Shown here in pieces: positions 1-9,365 of a DNA stretch of 63,166 bases. The number at the start of each line of letters is the position of its first letter. Position 1 is the stretch's first letter. Both the position numbers and the translations under genes were made by a program. The notes beneath the pieces were generated by a model. It was not told the origin of the DNA. It worked only from the letters and a program-made list of their open reading frames with translations, and ran no database searches. The stretch is from NCBI GenBank assembly GCA_964477195.1, contig CAYZCX010000006.1:1-63166 (forward strand), read 5' to 3'. This DNA comes from JALRBM01 sp964477195. GTDB lineage: Bacteria > Patescibacteriota > Saccharimonadia > Saccharimonadales > Saccharimonadaceae.

Positions 1-49
1 ATCTACACCAGTACGTACACTATTTCCATACACGACGCGCTTCCGATCT
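1..49 (+). other. Illumina adapter remnant (assembly artefact)
   Basis: Bases 1-8 match the end of the P5 flow-cell oligo, 9-16 look like an 8-base i5 index, and 17-49 match the TruSeq read-1 adapter ending in CTTCCGATCT with a few substitutions. Read on the minus strand this gives the RSEARRV-type peptide typical of adapter contamination. These bases are not genomic and should be trimmed. The contig ends here. Confidence 0.95.
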
Positions 50-670
50 CTTTGTGTAGTCACGCAACTTCTTGTTATTATCAAATAACCCCGATAATGC
101 ATATCGTTTCCATCGGGCACCGTTAGGGTAAAACGTTGGAAAAAGAATCGCACCTTCATTGAGTGACTTTGACGTATCAAGCAGTTTGTTCAAGTTAACT
201 TCAGATATTGTTCCGAGCCCTTGGCAGCGTGGGCACATACCTTCGGGGTTATTGAAGGAGAATAGTTTCGCCTCCCCTATACGAGGCTTACCGATACGCG
301 AGAAGAGAAGCCGAAGTTGTGTATAGATATCAGTGGCTGTTCCGACGGTGGAGCGAGCATTACCGCCAATACGTTTTTGATCCACAACGACGGCGAAGGT
401 AAGATTATCGAGCGAATCAGCATCAGGTTGACCATAGCGTGGCAGGCGACTCTGCACAAAGGCCGAAAACGTCTCGTTCAGTTGGCGTTGGGATTCTGCG
501 GCAATAGTATCAAATACCAAGGAAGACTTTCCCGACCCAGATAGTCCTGTGAATACTGTGAGCTGTTTTTTTGGTATGGCGACAGAGACATTCTTTAGAT
601 TATGCTCCCGCGCCTTAGTAATATGAATAAATTCTTGTGATTTGTCGTGCGATAAGTTCGCTTTTGCCAT
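50..670 (-). CDS. uvrA-like: UvrA-like excinuclease ATPase, C-terminus missing
   Basis: The visible N-terminal part (about 207 residues) carries a Walker A motif GLSGSGKSSL near residue 45, the QRQLNETFSAFVQSRL stretch and a CPRCQGLG zinc motif near residue 150. This fits the shorter UvrA paralogs (UvrA2 or class III type) better than canonical UvrA. UvrA proteins are ABC-type ATPases of nucleotide excision repair; paralogs are linked to repair or drug tolerance. The ATG at 670 is preceded by GAGGAG four bases away and is preferred to an upstream TTG. The gene is cut by the adapter at the contig end, and the last residues of the open frame (RSEARRVWK) are adapter-encoded. Confidence 0.85.
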
Positions 671-818
671 ATATCTCCTCAATTATGGTTGTGCCTCACT
701 CTATTATACCGTGATGGACCGCCGGGGGTTGAACTGAGAGGCTTTACTTTTTATTGACCATGTCGCTGTTGACATTGTAGTATAGGGATGTTGGTATAAA
801 CTCGGTGGATGGAGTGAT

Positions 819-1418
819 ATGGCAATAGTTCAGATTGGCCCGGAAGTACTTCCCGTGGAGTTTTCTCCTCTGGCTGCCGAAATGGTATGCACGTTGCTCG
901 ATGGAGAGACTCCCGCTCTTTATTGCGGACCGACCCCGGCCGGCCCGCGATTTTTTACGGGTATGCAGTACATGCAGTGGACGGGTGAGCTGAGGATCTG
1001 TTTCAGATACCGCAGTCAGCGGCCATATCCGGAGATGCTCGTTCCTACCGCTCCGCTGGAGAAAAAAGAGCTTCGGGCTGGTTTACGGCAATTCATCGGC
1101 AATGCGGAGGTTGCGGATGCGGCCCTGCAGCTGCTCAAAAGAGAGCAAGGGTTGATGCGTATCGATCCTATAGCGGTCTACGGAGTGGGGATGATCGATG
1201 ATCACATGCGTGAAATGCTGAGTCGGCGGCTCTTGCAGACTCACGAGGTGATGAACCCTCAACAATTACAGGACTGGAAGGGATTTTTCCGTAGTCAGTA
1301 TGTCCGAGTTCGGCAAGCTCTTCAGCCCCAACAGCTGAGGACGGCGCTCAATCGGTTAGATGAATGTGTTCGGGCATTTGAGTTGGCGTGGAGTGTCACG
1401 CTTCGACTCAATCCATGA
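819..1418 (+). CDS. Unrecognised 199-aa soluble protein (cassette gene)
   Basis: I do not recognise this family. It is a 199-residue protein with no signal peptide or membrane segment; the C-terminal half is charged and probably helical, with Gln- and Arg-rich segments. The ATG follows a GGATGGAG ribosome-binding sequence. GC is higher (about 57% in a sampled line) than in neighbouring core genes. The gene stands alone, with promoter-like TTGACA/TATAAA elements at about 774-812 (spacing not ideal) and its own terminator directly downstream. It is the first of about 18 such autonomous cassettes in the window. Confidence 0.75.
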   Translation: MAIVQIGPEVLPVEFSPLAAEMVCTLLDGETPALYCGPTPAGPRFFTGMQYMQWTGELRICFRYRSQRPYPEMLVPTAPLEKKELRAGLRQFIGNAEVADAALQLLKREQGLMRIDPIAVYGVGMIDDHMREMLSRRLLQTHEVMNPQQLQDWKGFFRSQYVRVRQALQPQQLRTALNRLDECVRAFELAWSVTLRLNP

Positions 1419-1436
1419 ACGCATGATCAACCGAAT

Positions 1437-1483
1437 AACCCCGAGATATGGATGCCTTGTCGGCGTCCTCTCTCGGGGTTTTT
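1437..1483 (+). terminator. Intrinsic terminator of the 819-1418 cassette
   Basis: AACCCCGAGA (1437-1446) pairs with TCTCGGGGTT (1471-1480) and is followed by a short T-run, starting 18 bases after the stop codon. Confidence 0.8.
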
Positions 1484-1572
1484 CACGTCCGTTGGGTATA
1501 ATCGCCCGAATTATACTTTGTCCGTGTTAATCTATGCAGCGAGGCCGACGGACGCGCGGAACCTAGCGCGAT

Positions 1573-2907
1573 CTAGTAACCTCCAGGTCCAACCGAGCCG
1601 TACCAAGTTGTACCGCCATCGACGGTATCGAGGAGGATTTTATCCATCTTACCATTGCCCGTAGAGAGAGTCGGCGCGCCGGCTGTTCCCCATTTTACAG
1701 AGCCTGGCCATGTGATTGTCCGTGAGCCGGTGGCATCCTGGAATACCAGAAGAAGAAGCGATCGATAGACACCTGAGCCGGGGCTTGTCAGCGTGATCGT
1801 ACAGTTTGCGTTGAGGGTGATCTGTTGGACATTTCCGTTGACGAGGTTAATCGTGGCTGCCGAAGTAGAGTTGCCATTATTGAAGAATGTTTCACCACCA
1901 CCATTGATGACATTTACTTTGCCATCGAGCGCTGTTTGGGTTGCAGTCGAGATGGGTTTGCTGGCGTCACTAGTATTATCAACATTGCCAAGGCCAACGT
2001 CACCTTTGACGAGCGTCACTGCACCGGTTTTGCTTGCCACACTTGTGACAGGTGCAGTAGGTGTGGCAACCCAGGCACCATCACCTCGAAGGTAGACGGT
2101 AGAATCGGCCGTGCCTGAACCAAGCTGAGCGACGGGAACTCGGGTCGAAGAATTAAGACTAGCGTATCCATTAGCCGCCCCTTTATTGACGGTTTGTTCC
2201 GCACCGGTAATACGAGAATCATTACCGAGGGCGACTGTTGTACCGCTTGTTCCTGTCGGAAGTTGCGCGATGGGTACTTTTGTCGAGCCATCAAGCGAAG
2301 CATATCCGCTGGCGGCACCCTTGTTTGCGGTTTTTTCAGTAGCCGCGAGATCAGTCGTAAGGTTGGTGACTTTGCTTTCTGAGATGGCGCTGACGTCTGC
2401 ATCCCCGATGTTGAGTGCGGCCAGTTTGCTTTTGGCGATGGCGGCACTTGCCGAAATATCGATATCCGCGATAGTTCCGTCAGCAATCTTTGCGGAAGTG
2501 ACCGCTCCGTCGGCAATCTTGCCGTTAGTGATGGCGAGATTGCTTATGATCGGTGCTGCCGCAGCTGTTCCTGTGCCACCCAAGTCGCCGGCAAGTTGCA
2601 CAAGCCCCTTTGTGCCAGCAGTTGCATCAGGGGAACCCGCGACAGATGTCCATGAGAAACCACCCGCAGAAGCTGCAACTTTAGTGAGTACTTGACCGTC
2701 GCTTCCTGCTCCGATGTTAAGTTTTGCATTAGTGACGCTATTGTCTTGAAGCTTTGCTCCCGAGACGGAGTTGTTTTGAATTGCTGAAGAATCAACAGCG
2801 TTTGCTTTGAGCGCTCCTGTGGTTGTATCGTGAGCGACGGCTAAGAAATCATTGAGTACATCACCCCATGTCCCATCGTCTGAGCCTGGTATTGGTAATC
2901 GTGCCAT
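1573..2907 (-). CDS. Phage tail-fibre-like repetitive surface protein
   Basis: The 444-residue protein starts MARLPIPGSDDGTWGDVLN, a start I associate with tail-fibre or receptor-binding-like proteins, and continues with short Ala/Ser/Thr/Gly repeats such as SAKIADGT and NKGAA-GYASL that would form a trimeric fibre or beta-rich shaft. Two longer units (around residues 190 and 230) share the pattern NKGAA(S/N)GYASL(D/N). The C-terminus looks like a compact beta-rich head with TWPGSVKW and TTWYGSVG motifs. No signal peptide is visible. A TAAGAT box lies 6 bases before the ATG, so transcription is probably leaderless. No other phage structural genes are nearby, so it is more likely a surface adhesin or a domesticated fibre than part of a prophage. 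Confidence 0.7.
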   Translation of the reverse strand: MARLPIPGSDDGTWGDVLNDFLAVAHDTTTGALKANAVDSSAIQNNSVSGAKLQDNSVTNAKLNIGAGSDGQVLTKVAASAGGFSWTSVAGSPDATAGTKGLVQLAGDLGGTGTAAAAPIISNLAITNGKIADGAVTSAKIADGTIADIDISASAAIAKSKLAALNIGDADVSAISESKVTNLTTDLAATEKTANKGAASGYASLDGSTKVPIAQLPTGTSGTTVALGNDSRITGAEQTVNKGAANGYASLNSSTRVPVAQLGSGTADSTVYLRGDGAWVATPTAPVTSVASKTGAVTLVKGDVGLGNVDNTSDASKPISTATQTALDGKVNVINGGGETFFNNGNSTSAATINLVNGNVQQITLNANCTITLTSPGSGVYRSLLLLVFQDATGSRTITWPGSVKWGTAGAPTLSTGNGKMDKILLDTVDGGTTWYGSVGPGGY

Positions 2908-2991
2908 AGTGTTATCTTAATTTTACCCTTTTATTCTATATATTACATTATCACAACAAGCTGCTTATGCCTATCGTTTTTTGATAGATTG

Positions 2992-5558
2992 CTAATTATC
3001 CCCTACAACAACGTCATCGATATAGAATGTGTCGCTTGCGCTGCCCGTTCCTAGGAAGTTTATGAAGACCGTTGCTGCATTGTCGGGAACTGTGAGATTG
3101 GTGCTGGCTTGCTGCAACGTGTAGTTCAGGCAACTTATAATAAGATCCCTGGGGGCGGCGGGGTGGTTATGGCCTGGCCATTTACGTCGAACCACTGTAC
3201 TCGCATTTGAATTGCCGAAACACTTCCTGCCGTCTTTTTTGCCCAGAAACTCACATGTTTAGAACCAGGTGTTATTGAGAATCCAGGGAAATTAGATAGT
3301 TCTATCCCCCAGCTTCCTCCTGCTGTGAGATCGACCTTCATGCTATGAGTCCCACTATGGGCCTCAAGCGTTGACCGTTGAACGGTAGTCGTGAACCAGT
3401 TTTGCCAGCGGCCGATAGATCCTTCGATGGTTGCAGTATCGGTGTCAAGAGCGTTTGCGACAGGGGTTTGACCACTAATCGCACTTCCGCCATCTTGGCT
3501 GAACGGTGCGGTGCGCCAGATATTCCAGTTGATTGTTTCTCCACTTCCCTTTGCAAATCGCCAGTCGCCCACATAGGTATTGTTATAGAAGCTATTGTGG
3601 TTATTAAACATGACATCATTTTGCACGTTGCCTATGTTGTATGCGGCGGGTGCCCACGGAATATTATTGGCGCCGGTAGCAAAGAGTGCTTGCACGCCAC
3701 AGAACGTTCCTGCGCAAGGGACAGTTGCACTATTGAAGCGGAATTCGTTGTTGAATACCTTCACATTCTGAGAATGCCATCGGCAGTTGGCGGTATACGG
3801 TGCATTGCCTATATTTGTATAGCAAGAGTGAGACGGATTGATTGGATTGGGATAAGTAGTATTTTGTACAGGGATGATAGTCGGGGAGACGAAAGGCGTG
3901 CAGTAGCCCTTGCTTGTATTGCCGTTTGAGTTACAGAAACGATTTGAACTTTCATAGATAGAAACACCCGAGAAATTGTCCTCGACAAGGTTATTCTTGA
4001 TTTGAAGGTTGGTGCTACCGCTTGTGGTCCCCTGGAGTCGGCTGTCGCCACCTGACTCAGAGATATAAATAGCAGGACCTGGAGAGCCAAGATTGTGCGC
4101 GCCACTTGCCCATGCATTACGACGAATATTGTTACGACTGATCGTGGCATTGTAACTGATCTCGTACCAGATGCCTTCACCGGAGTTGTGCTCAATCCAG
4201 TTACTATCAAAGAGGAAATCAATGTCGTTTGTGTCTGCCCAAAGTCCTGTACTGAGATTATCGTGGACATAGTTGTTTGTTACCGTGGCGCCCTTCACAT
4301 CCCAAAACTTACCACCGCCCGTACAGCCACAACCGGTTATTTGACTTTCCCAGTCATCTTGATTATTGCCTGTTATCTCGTTGTGGTCTAGAACAATGTT
4401 CTTGATCGGTGAATCACCTTCTATCGGATCTTTGTACATACTAAATCCATATTGGCCGTTATCTTTAAGACAGTTATAGCGAACGGTATTTTGACTTCCC
4501 AGAAATACCGCAGCACCATCGTTATTGTGGGCGTTGAGGTATTCCATTGTCCAGTTGTCGCCTGCGTTATGATTGATGACGCCTTCGTCTCGATTATCGC
4601 CACGACCAAAGTTGCGGACTTCAAGATAGGCGATATGGACATTTGTGGCGTTTCCCGCAAAAGCATATTTATTATCATTATTGCCACTTAATACTGCACC
4701 CGGCCCGCCAATATAGGTACTGCCATTTCCAACAGTGATTTGCGAGAATTCACCTGGAGCTAGTTTGTGCTCACCTGGAGCAAACCAAAATGTCTTGTTG
4801 TCTTGAGTGAAGTTAAAGCCTGTATTGTCGCCAGCTGGCACGGTAATAGCATTGGTAGGCGCACTAGTAGGGCCGTTGTTCCATTCTTCGTTGCTACATG
4901 CTTCAAGTTGGGGTGGGAGTGAGCCATACCAGCCACCCGCGGTGCGATAATTCTCTTCATTGTCGGGATCAGGATCAGGATCGCCACCCCCTCCAGGATT
5001 ACCGTTATCCGTATTGCCTCCGGTGTTTGAATTTCCTCCGCCATTACTGCCTGTTCGGGCAGCCGTTGCCCGTGAGCTACGTGCGGTAGGAATAGCGGCG
5101 CTTTCATCGACAGTTGTCTGAGACTGATCGTCAGAGGGAGTGACTGTCGAGGATGTTTCGTCTCCCTCGACTGTGAAGGTGAAGACCTTACTCTTTACAC
5201 TGTTGCCAGTGGCATCATAGGCGATGGCCTGAAGGGTATGCTCGCCTTTACTGAGATCCGAGATATCGATACTTGCTTTGTAGGGTGACTCGATTGTTCG
5301 CGCAACTACCTTGCCATCCAAAAGGTATTCGACACGTTGAATAGTTGCCGATCCCTCGATAGTAAGAGATATATCAAGAGTCTTGGTTTTTTTGGCAAGT
5401 TTAAGACTCGAGTCCGGAATATTTAACTTGATAGTCGCATTAAGGTTTGACTGTGTTTGTGCGCTGTCCTGGGAGCGCAGTGCAAAAAAAGCCCAGGCCC
5501 CTCCCCCGATTAAAAGTAATAAAACAACAATTACAATAACTGCTTTTTTTATGTTCAT
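2992..5558 (-). CDS. Membrane-anchored right-handed beta-helix protein with C-terminal CBM-like domain, frameshifted
   Basis: An N-terminal membrane anchor (residues about 5-28) is followed by an Ig-like domain (about 40-135), a Ser/Thr then Gly/Asn/Asp-rich linker, and a long parallel beta-helix with many N-x-F and NNxF turns (about 215-690). Such helices usually bind or cleave polysaccharides. The C-terminal jelly-roll domain (SFWAKK, then FYIDDVVVGDN) is split. The frame runs to 3135, but the rest of the same domain continues in another frame to a stop at 2992, with the shift near two G-runs at 3151-3163. This is either a sequencing or assembly indel or a real slippery tract. An AGAGGAAAA ribosome-binding sequence precedes the start. 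It would be displayed outside the cell. Confidence 0.75.
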
Positions 5559-5645
5559 TTTTCCTCTACCTCTGTGAAGCTCATGCTTACTGTTTTTAGT
5601 TTCGCATTGCCGATATATAATGTCAATAATTTCTCTATTTTATTA

Positions 5646-5682
5646 CCGCTATCTGGCTGTATGAAGCACAGCCAGATAGCGG
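5646..5682 (-). terminator. Perfect 15-bp 3' hairpin of the 5686-6381 cassette
   Basis: A 15-base perfect stem (5646-5660 with 5668-5682) and a 7-base loop lie just beyond the stop codon. The minus-strand bases after it are TAATAAAAT, so the U-tract is weak. Confidence 0.7.
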
Positions 5683-5685
5683 ATT

Positions 5686-5997
5686 TTAGCTCTCCTGTTG
5701 CCATTCGCTATGCCCCAAGACCACTTCTCCTTGAGGGCATTCGAGTGCTTCTGCCGTGATAGGCAAAAACCATACGATGGCTTGGGTAATGGCTTCCAGG
5801 TGATCTATCGCCGGAAGGACTGTCTCGTGTGTTGGCGTTTCGTTGGGTCGCTCCTCGAAGCGAGGAACGGCAAGAGTCACCTTCCACCGCTTTGCATCCA
5901 TTCGCTTGATTCGTACGAAGATTACTCGAGAAGCGCATGCTTCACTCTGACGGTGGACCGGTGCCCACAACGAGTATTCCGATGGTTCACTCATCAT
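5686..5997 (-). CDS. Unrecognised 103-aa protein, second gene of a two-gene cassette
   Basis: A small acidic-to-neutral soluble protein with no recognised domain. The start (ATGATG) follows ACAGGAAAG. It begins 9 bases after the upstream zinc-finger-like gene, so the two form a small operon ending in a strong hairpin. The pair is richer in GC than core genes. Confidence 0.65.
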   Translation of the reverse strand: MMSEPSEYSLWAPVHRQSEACASRVIFVRIKRMDAKRWKVTLAVPRFEERPNETPTHETVLPAIDHLEAITQAIVWFLPITAEALECPQGEVVLGHSEWQQES

Positions 5998-6006
5998 CTT
6001 TCCTGT

Positions 6007-6381
6007 CTAATAGGCCGGCTGCACGAGGAAAATGAAATCCTCGACTTCGCATCTGAGGCATCCTGCAGGGACGCGGTAGATGACCATCGGAACGTTCTCG
6101 GCGGACTCGTATTCATAAAACATAGTCCGTCGAGCGATGTCTGGGAGCATGGCATCGCCAGCCTCGCAGTAAAGACATTTCCACTCTTCTGGCGTCTTGA
6201 CGACTGGGACGGCTTCCATGGCATAGCCTCCCCAAGCATTACAATCGTTGCAATAGGTTGGCGTTCTTCGCCTCACATCGGGCGTTCGAGTCTCATTGTC
6301 AACGGTTGCCCATGTGACTGATTCTTCATACTGAACCGTCAGGTTGGTCCCTGTGCATTTGTAACATCGGGGGTTTCTCAT
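6007..6381 (-). CDS. Zinc-ribbon-like 124-aa protein, first gene of a two-gene cassette
   Basis: Four CxxC pairs (CYKC near residue 6, CNDC near 43, CLYC near 68, CLRC near 107) predict two zinc-binding knuckles. No catalytic domain is recognised; a nucleic-acid- or protein-binding role is possible but not shown. The ATG follows an AGAGGCGGAG leader. A TATTAT box on the minus strand near 6425-6440 is a plausible promoter. Confidence 0.7.
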   Translation of the reverse strand: MRNPRCYKCTGTNLTVQYEESVTWATVDNETRTPDVRRRTPTYCNDCNAWGGYAMEAVPVVKTPEEWKCLYCEAGDAMLPDIARRTMFYEYESAENVPMVIYRVPAGCLRCEVEDFIFLVQPAY

Positions 6382-6469
6382 CTCCGCCTCTCTTAAAGAA
6401 CAAGACGCTTCCTATCGTATGCCGCCGGGATAATATATTCAAGTAATTCAATCTAAATTGTGGCGAGTT

Positions 6470-6519
6470 GCCATTGATGCTATAGTTCGGGTGGCAGTTA
6501 GACCGAATATATTCGGAGG
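6470..6519 (+). promoter_or_regulatory. Promoter and palindromic leader of the 6525 dehydrogenase cassette
   Basis: TTGTGG and TATAGT are spaced by 17 bases. TGCCA and TGGCA arms straddle the -10 box. A perfect 14-bp palindrome CCGAATATATTCGG (6503-6516) overlaps the GGAGG ribosome-binding site (6515-6519). It could be an operator or an RNA hairpin that masks the ribosome-binding site. Confidence 0.5.
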
Positions 6520-6524
6520 ATATT

Positions 6525-7505
6525 GTGAAGAAACGTCTTGGTTTTTACGGAGCCGGCGAGCACGCATGGCGTTCGCACGCCCTTCCCGGGCTTCAGACAG
6601 GGCTCTTTGATATTACGGCGATCTACGACCCTTCTGCAAAGAGTGCCGAGAGGTTTCAGCGAGCCATCGGCATGGCTGTGGATGTGTGTGCAACTTCAGA
6701 GGAGCTGGTGGCGCATCCCGAGGTCGATGCGATCATGATTACCTCACCTGACGCGTTTCATCCCAAGCAGCTGGCGTTTGTCGTCGACGCGGGTATCCCT
6801 GTGTTCTGCGAGAAACCGATGGCAGTGACGCCTGAAGGAATGGAGATTGTTGATCGAGCGCTGATTCAGGCGGCACGGAACAATGTACTGGTGACAACCT
6901 GTCATCCCAGGCTTGAGAACGAAAATGCGCCCTATGCTTGGATTCGGCACCATCTGGGTAACCTGCAGCGACAGTACGGGGTGCTTGTACATGTCGGTCT
7001 CGATTTTTCGTATCACGAACCGGAGGGTGACTGGAAGCAGAGTCGCAGTTTGCTCCTGGATCACTGGGGGCACGAAATCAGCTATCTTCTTGAGTTGATC
7101 GGGGCGCGGGCGTTTACGGCAACACGTCTTGTGGACGGGCCGTATCGCTATGTCGTGGCGGGCGGCTTCAACGAAGGTCCGACGTTCTTCTGTATGGGAA
7201 CACGGATGCTTGAGGCAGGGCACTATCCCGAGACGATTACGCTGCGTTTTGCCAAAGGTGAACTCGTTCTGCACACGCTGAACGGCAAAACGGTCTTTTA
7301 TGACCACGAGAAGCTCAAGGTGGATGTAGGTATTGCTGTAAAGCTCAGCTACGACGATTGTTTTGTCGGTCTGATGAAGCGATTCGCCCGCGAGTTGGAG
7401 AGCGGCCGAAGTGTCTTTTCTCCGTCTGATCTGCGATTGATCAATGGGTCGGCGGTGACGCTGGCTACTGGACACGCAGAACTCCATCACTTCCGAGCCA
7501 ACTAA
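6525..7505 (+). CDS. Gfo/Idh/MocA-family NAD(P)-dependent oxidoreductase (cassette gene)
   Basis: The 326-residue protein has an N-terminal Rossmann fold (GAGEHAWRSH near residue 9) and the family signature CEKPM near residue 94, then the alpha/beta substrate domain. The family oxidises or reduces sugars, inositols and related cyclic polyols with NAD(P). The true substrate cannot be told from sequence. The GTG start is set by GGAGG five bases upstream. The gene is monocistronic, of higher GC, and closed by an 18-bp hairpin. It is one of the few cassette genes with a recognisable enzyme fold. Confidence 0.85.
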   Translation: MKKRLGFYGAGEHAWRSHALPGLQTGLFDITAIYDPSAKSAERFQRAIGMAVDVCATSEELVAHPEVDAIMITSPDAFHPKQLAFVVDAGIPVFCEKPMAVTPEGMEIVDRALIQAARNNVLVTTCHPRLENENAPYAWIRHHLGNLQRQYGVLVHVGLDFSYHEPEGDWKQSRSLLLDHWGHEISYLLELIGARAFTATRLVDGPYRYVVAGGFNEGPTFFCMGTRMLEAGHYPETITLRFAKGELVLHTLNGKTVFYDHEKLKVDVGIAVKLSYDDCFVGLMKRFARELESGRSVFSPSDLRLINGSAVTLATGHAELHHFRAN

Positions 7506-7511
7506 TTGCAA

Positions 7512-7554
7512 CAGGGTTCGCTTCTCTACTATTTTGGTAGAGAAGCGAACCCTG
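7512..7554 (+). terminator. 18-bp perfect 3' hairpin without a U-tract
   Basis: Positions 7512-7529 pair perfectly with 7537-7554 around a 7-base loop, 6 bases after the stop codon. No T-run follows, so it may act as an mRNA end stabiliser or barrier, not as a classical terminator. Confidence 0.7.
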
Positions 7555-7608
7555 CTTAGGCGACTATACCTTCATAACAAGTAAGATCAAAAGAGTTATA
7601 ATAGGGAT

Positions 7609-8154
7609 ATGGAATTACGTCTTTGGAACGACTTATTATGGGATGAGAAAGTAATTGCTCGCTGTCCCGAGCATAGAGTTAAACTAGATGTGCTCGATAC
7701 TACAAACGATCTTGTGGAGCAAGATGGTAACTATATCGCTTATGAACCTCACAAAGCATTTGTATGTCCTGTTGATCGTAAGCCATTTAAATTACCAGGT
7801 ACCGATTACAACAGACTAAGAAGGCACTTCAAAGCAACGATGGAAGCTATGAACTGGAAAGAGGCAAAGATCGTCTCTATTGATGGATATCAAGTTCCAA
7901 TTGCGAAGGCACGAACTGAGGTAGATCCGGACTACTGGGTTGAGGCGCGCATCAATGACACGAAGCAAGGTAAGCAGCTTGTTGTATATGCAGGTAAACG
8001 TGGCGAGCGCGATAAGACCCAGATCTTTATTGATCCCGAGAACGACAAAATTTCGTTTGACCAGAACAACATTCATCCAAATGATGTATTCGTACGGCTA
8101 ACTGGCGAATTCGCTTCAGGCAAGAAGACTACAATGGAAGACGGCGACAAATAA
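7609..8154 (+). CDS. Unrecognised 181-aa protein, leaderless
   Basis: I do not recognise a family. The N-terminal half has CPEH and CPVD pairs that could bind zinc; the C-terminal half is rich in charged residues and beta-prone. A perfect TATAAT (7597-7602) ends 6 bases before the ATG, so the mRNA is probably leaderless. It marks the start of the AT-rich accessory island. An inverted repeat ATCTCTG/CAGAGAT at about 8162-8197 follows and may be its terminator. Confidence 0.6.
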   Translation: MELRLWNDLLWDEKVIARCPEHRVKLDVLDTTNDLVEQDGNYIAYEPHKAFVCPVDRKPFKLPGTDYNRLRRHFKATMEAMNWKEAKIVSIDGYQVPIAKARTEVDPDYWVEARINDTKQGKQLVVYAGKRGERDKTQIFIDPENDKISFDQNNIHPNDVFVRLTGEFASGKKTTMEDGDK

Positions 8155-8241
8155 GGACGATCTCTGAAACTTCACCTCTCAGTGATAAAATAGCAGAGAT
8201 TGACGGGTCAGCTTTCTACACCAAGCTAGCATAAGTTTTTC

Positions 8242-8661
8242 TTAGCGCACATTTTTATTTTTCTGAAAATCTTGATGACTAAAATCTAGACCTAGTATGT
8301 AACAGTACCTATTGCTGTGAGATAGCCCGAAGAGGATCTTTCTTCCGTTGTTACCAAACTTTGCTCTGTATATTTTATCTGAATAACTAAACTGACCTAT
8401 GATTCGTTTACTCTCTAGGCTATCGGGTTTGACCTGCATAACCTCTTTGCATAAACCATTACCGACAAGTGTCGAATAGCTACTAGTCGTAACTATTTTT
8501 GATAAAAAAACACATAGCTTATCAATCAAATCTTTGTCTCGATAGGCTGCTTCTAAAGGGTAATGTTTATCATTATACTTCTCGAAACAGGGCACAAACC
8601 CTCTTTCTACATATACCACTTTCTCTTCTGAATCGTTTTTCTTAGTTTTTTTAGCGGCCAT
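8242..8661 (-). CDS. Putative toxin of Panacea TA module 1
   Basis: A 139-residue protein encoded 7 bases after a Panacea-domain antitoxin. It has a Lys-rich start and a compact C-terminal core ending YILGLDFSHQDF. No toxin family is recognised. The assignment rests on position: in Panacea systems the antitoxin is paired with very different toxins. The putative toxin of module 2 also ends with a hydrophobic strand followed by LDxxH-F, so the two may share a fold. Confidence 0.6.
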   Translation of the reverse strand: MAAKKTKKNDSEEKVVYVERGFVPCFEKYNDKHYPLEAAYRDKDLIDKLCVFLSKIVTTSSYSTLVGNGLCKEVMQVKPDSLESKRIIGQFSYSDKIYRAKFGNNGRKILFGLSHSNRYCYILGLDFSHQDFQKNKNVR

Positions 8662-8668
8662 AGCTTAC

Positions 8669-9121
8669 CTAGGCTAGGGTTGATGCCTGCTGAATTTGCA
8701 GGATGGGTATGATGTTATAGCAGCCCTTACCACCATCGTAAACCGATTCCCAAGGAGATAAACTGCCATCGTGAGTCTTTTTAACTAAGTAAGAGGCTGA
8801 GTATTTACTGTATTTATTCCAAACGCTATCTAGTAACGCTTCGGCCTTCTTGTCGAGAGTATATCTGTCAATCTCAACGTCAAACGATGAGATTGTGTAT
8901 GGACCACAACTCTTTAGCCAGTCGTACACTGATCTGACTACTGGTCCATACTGCCATGCTTCAATCTCGTCACTAAATGCAGCCTTACCGGTTTCTTTTA
9001 GATTTTCAACCTGAGTATAGTAGAGCATTTTTTGCAACTTCAAGTTAGTTAGATCGTTATCCTCGTCTAGCTTACTAGATTTTTCGATGAAGTATGAAGC
9101 TACATTTTTTGCCGTAAGCAT
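8669..9121 (-). CDS. Panacea (SocA-like, DUF4065) antitoxin, module 1
   Basis: A 150-residue protein with the family signature: LTNLKLQKMLYYTQ near residue 24, then EIEAWQYGPVVRSVYDW near residue 50. Panacea antitoxins neutralise varied translation- or membrane-targeting toxins by direct binding, or deliver them to proteases as SocA does. It is the first gene of a two-gene minus-strand operon, in the usual antitoxin-first order, and faces a second module across a 244-base intergenic region. Confidence 0.85.
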   Translation of the reverse strand: MLTAKNVASYFIEKSSKLDEDNDLTNLKLQKMLYYTQVENLKETGKAAFSDEIEAWQYGPVVRSVYDWLKSCGPYTISSFDVEIDRYTLDKKAEALLDSVWNKYSKYSASYLVKKTHDGSLSPWESVYDGGKGCYNIIPILQIQQASTLA

Positions 9122-9365
9122 AATTGCTCCTAATTGGTTTTACTCTTCTGGTTACATATTAACATAAGTGTAATGGATAAGTTTATTACTCTACTAAATA
9201 TTACTTACTAGAGAGTCGATCCATAGAGAAAATATTATAGCACCTCTACCCATTATAGCAAGTACTCAGATTTTGTATTACTCGCGCGTAGAATACGCTT
9301 GTGCTAAAATTCATACAGCTTATAGTTGCAAAAAAGATTAAAATAGACAAAAATGGAAAATCATT
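9122..9365 (+). promoter_or_regulatory. Shared divergent promoter region of two Panacea modules
   Basis: This AT-rich 244-base gap separates the two divergent antitoxin genes and must carry both promoters. TAGACA, TATTATAG and TACTCGC-like elements are visible, but I cannot assign start sites. No long inverted repeat stands out. Confidence 0.45.

Noticed and set aside
6744..7511. Long open frame antisense to the Gfo/Idh/MocA-type gene
   Set aside because: The plus-strand protein has clear family motifs and a ribosome-binding site; the antisense frame has neither and follows from high GC.
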